NCBI GenBank assembly: GCA_012103255.1
Contig: WLXD01000003.1
Span: forward strand, 515,984 to 579,983
Length of the DNA stretch: 64,000 nt
From: Acidobacteriota bacterium
GTDB taxonomy: Bacteria; Acidobacteriota; UBA890; WLXD01
Direction of reading: 5' to 3'
This document shows positions 29,940 through 36,532 of this stretch, in pieces (within the stretch, counting starts at the first letter, position 1; every line of letters begins with the position of its first letter). The notes beneath the pieces were generated by a model. The model had not been told where the DNA came from, ran no database searches, and worked only from the letters and a program-made list of their open reading frames with translations. Made by a program: the position numbers and the translations under genes.

Positions 29940-30615
29940 CCTCACACTCAGCCGGAGTCTTGCCTTCATACCGGCCGGCGCGATCGATGAGCACAGCGTC
30001 CATGCCGAGCAGTCGGGCCGCTTCCCAGTCTTTCTCGAGGTTGTCGCCGACGTGCAGCGCCTGGTCGGGCTTGACGTCGAGTTCGGCCAGCGCGCGCTCG
30101 TAGATACCGAGGTGCGGCTTGGCCACGCCTGCGCGCGACGAGTACACCACCGAGTCAAACCAGATGCTGAGGTTGAGAGCCACGAGCACCTGTTCGATCC
30201 GTGAGTCGAAGTTTGAAACGAGCCCGAGCTTGTAGCCGGCCGACCGCAGCAGACACAGCACTGAGGCGGCCTCGCGATAAGGCTTCCAGGCTTCGGCGCC
30301 CCGGTAGATCGTGTACAGCTCACTGAAGAACGCGTCGAAGTCGTCGACCTTTTGGTCGGCCGCCTCGACAACGCGTTCCACGAGCTCGCGCCACCAACGC
30401 CCCTCGCGGTCGTGCAACTGGCCGTCGGGCATCGGGGGGAACGCCAGCGGCGGCATTCCCGGAAAGACATCAAAGAACGCCTTCTCGATGGCATCGGGCG
30501 AAAGTTCTGCGCCATGCCGCCGAGCAACGGCCGCGTAGCACTCCCCCACCGGGAAACGCACGTGTAGCAGTGTGCCGCGGGCATCGAAGGTGATGGCTCG
30601 AATCGGTTCGGTCAT
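29860..30615 (-). CDS. HAD-superfamily hydrolase, HDHD3-like
   Basis: A 251-residue HAD hydrolase. Motif I is TFDARGTLL: the nucleophile Asp is present but the second acidic position is Arg, as in HDHD3-like members where it is Lys. Motif II is LVSNFDSR, motif III is the Lys in GVAKPHLGIYERAL, and motif IV is HVGDNLEKDWEAA. The cap domain spans about 20-110. The missing second Asp may lower phosphatase activity in the usual mechanism. It ends in overlap with the propeller gene and starts ten bases from the end of the aldo/keto reductase gene upstream, so it may be in that operon. Confidence 0.88.
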   Translation of the reverse strand: MTEPIRAITFDARGTLLHVRFPVGECYAAVARRHGAELSPDAIEKAFFDVFPGMPPLAFPPMPDGQLHDREGRWWRELVERVVEAADQKVDDFDAFFSELYTIYRGAEAWKPYREAASVLCLLRSAGYKLGLVSNFDSRIEQVLVALNLSIWFDSVVYSSRAGVAKPHLGIYERALAELDVKPDQALHVGDNLEKDWEAARLLGMDAVLIDRAGRYEGKTPAECEVIDSLESLLKRLGVTGFSLLARAHAS

Positions 30616-30625
30616 CGGGGGTGGG

Positions 30626-31684
30626 TCACTGTGCGGGTTTCGAGGGCTCGCTGTTCAGATCCGTCCACATAATCGCGGAGTGCGGACCCTCAGGGTCGCG
30701 TTCCAGGCCGAAGGTATCGCCTGCGGGCCCTGGATGCGACTCCTGCCAGTCGAGAATTCTACGCTTATCGCCCTTGGTCAAGGCAACCGAAAACGCCTGT
30801 CGAGCTCCAGTCAGGTGCTTCGCGTTTCGCATGCCGATGATCGCTGCCGCCACCCGGGGCTGATCGAGCACCCAGGCCGACGCGATGTGCGCGACTTCGC
30901 TGTGGTGGCCATCGGCGATTTCGCGCAGTACTCGCAGCAGGTTCTGCAGCGCGTGCCATCCCCCGATCTCCTCGACAATCAATCGATACTTCGTGAGCGA
31001 CCGATTGGCGAGCGGTCCGTCAGGCTCCGGCACGTCGAGCCACCGATCACTGAGAAGACCACCGGCGAGACTGCCGTAGCAGACCATCGCGCTCTCGGTC
31101 TCGTCCAGGAAGGCGGTCAACCCATGGGTCGGTCGACGGTCCAGGATCGAGTACTGCACCTGGTGAGCCACCATCGGGACCGCGATAGTCGCCATCTGAT
31201 CGAGGCGCTCGACGTCGAAGTTTGTGGTTCCGATATGCCGGATCTTTCCGGTTTCCCTAATCTCGCCCAGCCATCCGACGACATCGACGTAGCCAGGCGT
31301 CTCATAGTCCCACCAGGCGAACTGCACGAGATCCAGGCGTTCACACTGCAGCCGTCGCAGCGATCGATCGATCGCCGCCTCCACCGCGGAGCGATCGAGT
31401 TGGGCCAATGCGCCTCGATCGGGGACGTACTTGGTGTGGACCTGGAGCCGCGCCGCACGACTGCCGAGGCGGTCGCGGAACTGGCCGAGAAGATCCTCCA
31501 CGCCCGTGTAGATATCCGCGCAATCGAATGTGTCATACCCAGCCTCGAAGTACGCCTCCATCGCCCGCAATGCCGCCTCTGCCGACGTCGCCGACGTCTG
31601 GTGGCCGCCGGACAACTGCCACAGGCCGACGATGTGGCGCGGCACCGAATAGTCATCGACAAGATCGATGCGCGGAACAGTCAA
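30626..31684 (-). CDS. Aldo/keto reductase-like protein lacking the catalytic His
   Basis: A TIM-barrel aldo/keto reductase of about 352 residues. The Asp-Tyr pair is in DCADIYTGVE and the Lys in VHTKYVPD, but where the catalytic His is expected (family pattern LDLVQFHWW) the sequence reads LDLVQFAWWDY. I place the start at TTG 31684, giving LTVPRIDLVDDYSVPRH, immediately after the TIGR04076 stop; a longer frame to 31768 would overlap that gene by 83 bases. It probably uses NADPH if active; loss of His argues for altered chemistry or a sensing role. Same strand and tightly coupled to the TIGR04076 gene. Confidence 0.83.
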   Translation of the reverse strand: MTVPRIDLVDDYSVPRHIVGLWQLSGGHQTSATSAEAALRAMEAYFEAGYDTFDCADIYTGVEDLLGQFRDRLGSRAARLQVHTKYVPDRGALAQLDRSAVEAAIDRSLRRLQCERLDLVQFAWWDYETPGYVDVVGWLGEIRETGKIRHIGTTNFDVERLDQMATIAVPMVAHQVQYSILDRRPTHGLTAFLDETESAMVCYGSLAGGLLSDRWLDVPEPDGPLANRSLTKYRLIVEEIGGWHALQNLLRVLREIADGHHSEVAHIASAWVLDQPRVAAAIIGMRNAKHLTGARQAFSVALTKGDKRRILDWQESHPGPAGDTFGLERDPEGPHSAIMWTDLNSEPSKPAQ

Positions 31685-31685
31685 C

Positions 31686-32027
31686 TCATCCGTCCAGGGG
31701 TACGGCGGTGACGTCGCTGTGCCTGAAGGTCGATGTTCCCGTGCGCGTGATGCGGAAGCGTCCTCCACAAAGCGGGTCCGGACACGCGACTTCCATATCC
31801 GTTGTCATCCAATCGTTGGGCTCGGTCGTACGCTGCTTGGCCGGCAGCAACGGGAGGAGCGCAGCGAGCGGATAGATCGCGAAGGACTGGCCGGGCGGCA
31901 ATGTGAGGTTCTCGCCCGAGAGTTCGAAGTACTCGCCCACCTGGTGGTTGCAGATCATCGGTCGATCTCCTTCGACAACCTCGACCTTCAGGTCATACAG
32001 CGTGAACTCGTCGTTGTGCTCAGCCAT
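31686..32027 (-). CDS. TIGR04076 family protein
   Basis: The 113-residue protein from ATG 32027 (MAEHNDEFTLYDLKVEVVEG) follows GGAGGA at seven bases. It shows the family pattern: YDLKVEVVEGD, a Cys-His (ICNHQVGEYFELSGENL), PPGQSFAIYPLAALLPLLPA, and a C-terminal CPDPLCGGRFRI. The paired Cys residues suggest a metal site. The family is uncharacterised and often sits beside oxidoreductases; here it directly precedes an aldo/keto reductase, with one base between stop and proposed start, so a shared function is likely. Confidence 0.85.
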   Translation of the reverse strand: MAEHNDEFTLYDLKVEVVEGDRPMICNHQVGEYFELSGENLTLPPGQSFAIYPLAALLPLLPAKQRTTEPNDWMTTDMEVACPDPLCGGRFRITRTGTSTFRHSDVTAVPLDG

Positions 32028-32090
32028 TCTGATTCCTCCGCCGCGTAAGGTAGTGTCGTGCCGCCACAGGCTCGCCGAGGGAACGCGACG

Positions 32091-33476
32091 ATGCAAGAAA
32101 ATCACCAGCACACAGCCGGGTCCGCCGATCGACTGGAATTCTATGGCGGCGGCGTCGGTGCCCTGGCCCCGCTTCTGGCTTTCGTCGTCGGAGCGACCTA
32201 TCTCGGGTTCGCCGGGGCGCCCGACGAGCGCGGGCTGTGGACCGTGCTGTTGCTCGCCCTGGGGTTAGCGCTTCTGCTCTGCCGCAATCGCGAGCGCTGT
32301 GCCGAAGCGATGGTGGCAGGCATGAGCCAACCGTTGGTGCTGCTCATGATCCTGGCGTGGCTGTTCGCCGGCGTGTTCGGCGCGCTCCTTTCGGCCTCCG
32401 GGCTCGTCCAGGCGCTCGCAGCCTCAGCACAGGCCGTTGGCCTCCAGGGCGGACTCTTCTGCGCCGCGGCCTTCCTCGTGGCATGTCTCTTCTCGACGGC
32501 AACCGGGACGAGCCTCGGCACCATGATCCTGTGCTTCCCTCTCCTTTACCCGGCGGGCGCCGGCTCAGGCGCCAGTCCTTTCTGGCTGGCGGGCGCCATC
32601 ATCGCTGGATCAACTTTCGGCGACAACATCTCCCCGGTCTCCGATACGACGATCGCGTCAGCGACCACCCAGGCCGTCGGACTGGGAGATGTCGTCGCAT
32701 CCCGACTCCGCTACGCGCTGCCGGCCGCCGCCGTGGCGCTCGTTGGTTTTGTCGCCCTCGGCGGCGGTGCCCCCGTTGCCGCGGCCCAGGCGACCGCCGG
32801 AGAGATGGCACCCCTGCTCATGCTCGCGGCACCCGCGTTCGTCCTCGGCTTACTCCTGCGTCGGACACACCTCGTTGTCGCGCTGGCTGCCGGCATCGGC
32901 GCTGCCCTCGTCCTGGCGCTCGCGACAGGCCTTCTGAGTTGGAGCCAAGTCGTCTACATCGACCCTGCGGCCTACGGCGCGCGCGGGCTGCTCGTGGACG
33001 GTCTCGAACGCGGAGTCGGCGTATCAATCTTCACGATCCTCTTGATGGGTATCGTCGCCGTGGTCGAGGCGAGCCAGGTGGTCGACCGGTTCAGCAGCGG
33101 CGAGACCGCCGCCACTGTCCCAAGCGGTGAACGCCAGATTTTTGGCGCCATCACCGTGTCCTGCCTGCTGACGACACACTCGTCGGTCGCGATCCTGGCA
33201 GTCGGCAACGCCGCGCGACGCATCGGTGAACGCGTAGGGATCCCAGCCACGCGTCGCGCCAACATCCTGGACACGGCGGTCTGTACCTACCCGTTCCTGC
33301 TGCCGTGGTTCATCCCGACGATTCTCGCTTCGAATCTCACCGTCACCGACGGCGCCATGCCGCGCCTTACCGCCCTGCAGATCGGCCTCGCCAATCTGCA
33401 CTCGTGGCTGCTCCTGGCGATTCTCTGCGCCGCCGTGTTTCTCGGCTATGGACGTCAGCAGCAAAGCGACGCCTAG
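32091..33476 (+). CDS. NhaC-type Na+/H+ antiporter-like transporter
   Basis: From ATG 32091 (MQENHQHTAG) the protein has 461 residues and about eleven helices. The stretch AGSTFGDNISPVSDTTIASA is the signature of NhaC-type antiporters and relatives, and a second half-site appears as TVSCLLTTHSSVAILAVGN. Expected to exchange Na+ or a dicarboxylate/amino acid for protons at the inner membrane. Divergent from the TIGR04076 gene by 63 bases. Weak GAGGGA ribosome site about ten bases upstream. Confidence 0.88.
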   Translation: MQENHQHTAGSADRLEFYGGGVGALAPLLAFVVGATYLGFAGAPDERGLWTVLLLALGLALLLCRNRERCAEAMVAGMSQPLVLLMILAWLFAGVFGALLSASGLVQALAASAQAVGLQGGLFCAAAFLVACLFSTATGTSLGTMILCFPLLYPAGAGSGASPFWLAGAIIAGSTFGDNISPVSDTTIASATTQAVGLGDVVASRLRYALPAAAVALVGFVALGGGAPVAAAQATAGEMAPLLMLAAPAFVLGLLLRRTHLVVALAAGIGAALVLALATGLLSWSQVVYIDPAAYGARGLLVDGLERGVGVSIFTILLMGIVAVVEASQVVDRFSSGETAATVPSGERQIFGAITVSCLLTTHSSVAILAVGNAARRIGERVGIPATRRANILDTAVCTYPFLLPWFIPTILASNLTVTDGAMPRLTALQIGLANLHSWLLLAILCAAVFLGYGRQQQSDA

Positions 33477-33498
33477 CCGTCCGCTCCCTACTCCGCAC

Positions 33499-33545
33499 TT
33501 GACGGTGTCGATGACTTGATGCATTTTGCATATATGCAAAATGCA
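33499..33545 (+). promoter_or_regulatory. PadR operator (26-bp perfect palindrome) with candidate promoter
   Basis: Positions 33520-33545 form a perfect 26-bp palindrome with half-site TGCATTTTGCATA. It covers the proposed padR ATG at 33534. A TTGACG box (33499-33504), 17 bases of spacer and a CATTTT box (33522-33527) place transcription start at that ATG. This is the expected position for PadR autorepression of the padR-ADOP operon. Confidence 0.65.
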
Positions 33546-33881
33546 CAGATCGAAAAGTTCCTCCCCCTGAAGCCGCGGGTGTCCCTGATGTTACTCACCT
33601 TGCGTGATAGTCCTGCGCACGGGTACCGACTGATGCACGCCATCGAGGAGCGTTCAGGTGGAACGGCGCGGATGGATCCCGGACTTGTCTACCGAACGCT
33701 CGTCCGTCTGGGCACGCAAGGACTGATCAAGGAGTGCCCGCCCCCGGGCGATAGCACAGACCGACGGCGTCGCTACTACCGCCTGACGGAAGTCGGACGC
33801 CGGGTCGTGGACGCGGAAGTCGAGCGGCAGCAACTGTTGCTTGGCCAGCTTCAAGCGGCTCCGGAGGTTGGGCGCCAGTGA
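33534..33881 (+). CDS. PadR-family transcriptional regulator
   Basis: A 115-residue winged-helix repressor: KPRVSLMLLTLRDSPAHGYR, recognition region PGLVYRTLVRLGTQGLI, wing GDSTDRRRRYYRLTEVGRR, and a C-terminal helix for dimerisation. The ATG at 33534 lies inside a 26-bp palindrome and has no Shine-Dalgarno; starts at 33516 or 33519 are alternatives. The stop overlaps the GTG of the permease gene by four bases, so regulator and permease are translationally coupled. PadR proteins usually repress a transporter gene until a ligand binds. Confidence 0.92.
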   Translation: MQNAQIEKFLPLKPRVSLMLLTLRDSPAHGYRLMHAIEERSGGTARMDPGLVYRTLVRLGTQGLIKECPPPGDSTDRRRRYYRLTEVGRRVVDAEVERQQLLLGQLQAAPEVGRQ

Positions 33882-36514
33882 TTGTCCGCGTCTCGACAGC
33901 GCTCTACAGGGCCGCTCTGCTCTGCTACCCGATGGCGTTCCGCACGCGCTTCGGCCGCGAGCTACTTTCGGGCTTCGAAGACGAACTGCGTGGTCGTGTC
34001 GCGACTTCTACTTCCGCAGCGCTCGGGCTCACACTGCTCCGCTGCGGCGGTGCTGTTGGGCAGGGACTCGCTGCTCGCGCGCAGACTGAGTTCCGGAGCC
34101 GGGTCCTCGCAGGCTGGTCGCAGGAACTCCGGGTGGTGGCGCGCAACCTGATGCGGTCGCCGGGGCACAGCCTCGTCTCGCTCGCGATCCTCAGCACCGC
34201 TGTCGGAACCTCGACGCTCCTCTTCGCGATCGTCTACGCCACGTTGCTCGCACCGTCTCCATACCCCGACGCAGAACGGCTCGTGGTCGGCTGGGGCAGC
34301 AACGTTTCGAACGGCCAACTACGCGACGTGGTTTCCGGTGCCAACTACGTCGACATGTCCGACGGGTCGACCAGCTTTGTCGCGCTCGGCGCCATCAAGG
34401 GCGATGGCGCGGTCCTTGAGGAAGAGGGCCGGCCGGTGGTGGTGCCGGCTCTCCGCGTGACACCCGAGTTCTTCGAAGCTCTCGACGTCCCCGCGACGCT
34501 CGGCCGAACGATCGATACGACCGAGACCTTCAGCGGGTCCGAGCCGGTGATCGTGCTCTCCCACCAACTCTGGATCGAACGGTTCGAGAGCAGCCCTGAC
34601 GTCGTCGGCACACGGATACGCGTCGACCTGGAGTTCGCCACCGTAATCGGAGTGATGGGAGCAGAGTTCGGCACCCTGTTCCCAGTGCAGGCGTACTTGC
34701 CGCTCTACCGCGACGTCATCGCCGCGCAGGATCGCACCTCGTACAACTACTGGATGATCGGACGCCTCGCTGAGACCGCAACGATCGAACGAGCTTCGGG
34801 GGAGCTCGACGCCACAATGGATGTGATCGCGGAGACGGACCCGCGACTGCGTAACTGGTCCGTACTCCTGGAGCCCCTGGACACCATCGGCAAGGTGCCG
34901 GTACGAGCGCCCATGCTCGCCCTGTCTGCGGCGGTCGGTCTCCTCGCGCTAGTGGCAACCTTCAATCTCGCGGGCCTTGAACTTGTTCGCGGCACGACCC
35001 GAACGCCCGAATGGGCAGTGCGGAGGGCACTCGGAGGAGGGCGCGGACACCTTGTGCGCCTGATGGTGAGCGAAACCGCTCTTCTCGCCGGTGTCGGGTG
35101 CCTGTTGAGTTTCCCCGTCGCAACCGGCGGGCTCCGGCTGCTCAGGCACCACGCACCCGCCACCATCCCAGTGCCGGGCTCCGCGGCGCAGGTCACTTCG
35201 TTCCACGCCAGCTTTGGCTGGGCGACGCTTCTGTGGATGGCGCTGACCGCGCTCGCGATAATCGGACTCTCTCGAGTCCCGGCGCTCGTTCAGGCTCGCG
35301 GCGCTCGACTGGACACAAGCACGCGCACGACCGCTACGGCGCGCATGGGTCGCGTGCGCGATTCCTTTGTCCTCCTTCAGCTCGCGTTCGCGTCGGCGCT
35401 TCTGATGGGAGCTGCACTCGCCGGGTCCACGATGAAGAACATCCTCGATATCGACGTCGGCCTGGCACCAGAGAACGTCCTCACGATGTACGCCGGGAAC
35501 GTCAGCGGCGACGCGGCCACCCGCGCCAGATACTTCACCGACATCCTCGGAGCTGTGCAGCAAGTGCCTGGGGTTCGCTCTGTCGGTGTGAACGACTACG
35601 TCCCCTTGCAGTCCGAAGACGACTTCGCGGGCCTATTGCTTCACGATCGCCCCCCGCCACCGCCTGGATCCGGACTGCGTGAAGAATGGCGCCGAGTGAG
35701 CTCCGACTACTTCGCGACCGCCGGCGTGGCCGTCCTGGATGGGCGCGGGTTCGAGCCTGCTGACTACACCGGTGGACGCCCCGTGGCGGTGATCAATCGA
35801 GCGTTCGCTAGCAAGCACTACCCCGGAGCTGATCCGGTGGGCGAAACGTTGACGATCTGGAACGGCGGTATTGGCGACGCGACCATCGTGGGCGTGGTCG
35901 CCGATGTCCGGCGTCGCGGGATTCTGGTCGCGGCCCCGCCGGTGCTCTACGCGCCGTTCCATCTGGGATCCCGCGGCAACATGGCGGTTTTTGTCGCTAC
36001 CGAAGGCCCTCCCGAAGCGTTACTCGACAGCGTGCGCGAGGCAATCTGGTCGGTGGACTCGTCGCAACCGATCGACCGGGTGCTGACTCTCACTCAGGTC
36101 GTAGATGCGGCGGTGGGCTTGCATCGGTTCACGCTCGCCGTGCTCCTTGCACTGGCGGGGATCGCCGTTCCGCTCGCGTCGCTGGGAGCCTTTGGCGTGA
36201 CCGCCTTCGCCCTCCGGGCTCGCCGCCGGGAACTCGGCATCAGACTTGCGCTCGGCGCGACGCACCAACGGCTCGCAGCGCGAGTGCTGCGCGACGCGGT
36301 TGCTCTCGGCGTCGCCGGCATCACCGGCGGACTCGGACTGGCGGCACTGGCCGGCAGCCTGGCGCGGTCGCTGCTCGTTGGCGTAACGCCCTACGCGATC
36401 GTGCCCGCCGCCGCGGTGAGCTGCATCGTGCTCGCCAGCGTGATCATCGCCACGCTGATTCCGGTACGCGGCCTTCGGCGCGTGGAAGCGGCGGAGTCAC
36501 TCCGTGTCGAGTAA
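33878..36514 (+). CDS. ADOP-type FtsX/MacB permease
   Basis: An 878-residue permease of the acidobacterial duplicated orphan permease type. Residues about 5-70 are the small prefix domain (ALYRAALLCYPMAFRTRFG). Then come two repeats of MacB periplasmic core plus FtsX: first helix near 92-115 (SLVSLAILSTAVGTSTLLF), first periplasmic domain to about 335, FtsX1 about 340-460, second anchor about 490, second periplasmic domain to about 740, FtsX2 about 750-870 (RRRELGIRLALGATHQRL). No ATPase gene is nearby, hence orphan. Starts with GTG overlapping the padR stop. Likely envelope export or lipoprotein-type mechanotransmission; substrate unknown. Confidence 0.92.
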   Translation: MIVRVSTALYRAALLCYPMAFRTRFGRELLSGFEDELRGRVATSTSAALGLTLLRCGGAVGQGLAARAQTEFRSRVLAGWSQELRVVARNLMRSPGHSLVSLAILSTAVGTSTLLFAIVYATLLAPSPYPDAERLVVGWGSNVSNGQLRDVVSGANYVDMSDGSTSFVALGAIKGDGAVLEEEGRPVVVPALRVTPEFFEALDVPATLGRTIDTTETFSGSEPVIVLSHQLWIERFESSPDVVGTRIRVDLEFATVIGVMGAEFGTLFPVQAYLPLYRDVIAAQDRTSYNYWMIGRLAETATIERASGELDATMDVIAETDPRLRNWSVLLEPLDTIGKVPVRAPMLALSAAVGLLALVATFNLAGLELVRGTTRTPEWAVRRALGGGRGHLVRLMVSETALLAGVGCLLSFPVATGGLRLLRHHAPATIPVPGSAAQVTSFHASFGWATLLWMALTALAIIGLSRVPALVQARGARLDTSTRTTATARMGRVRDSFVLLQLAFASALLMGAALAGSTMKNILDIDVGLAPENVLTMYAGNVSGDAATRARYFTDILGAVQQVPGVRSVGVNDYVPLQSEDDFAGLLLHDRPPPPPGSGLREEWRRVSSDYFATAGVAVLDGRGFEPADYTGGRPVAVINRAFASKHYPGADPVGETLTIWNGGIGDATIVGVVADVRRRGILVAAPPVLYAPFHLGSRGNMAVFVATEGPPEALLDSVREAIWSVDSSQPIDRVLTLTQVVDAAVGLHRFTLAVLLALAGIAVPLASLGAFGVTAFALRARRRELGIRLALGATHQRLAARVLRDAVALGVAGITGGLGLAALAGSLARSLLVGVTPYAIVPAAAVSCIVLASVIIATLIPVRGLRRVEAAESLRVE

Positions 36515-36532
36515 CCCCGCCGGCTTCAGAAG

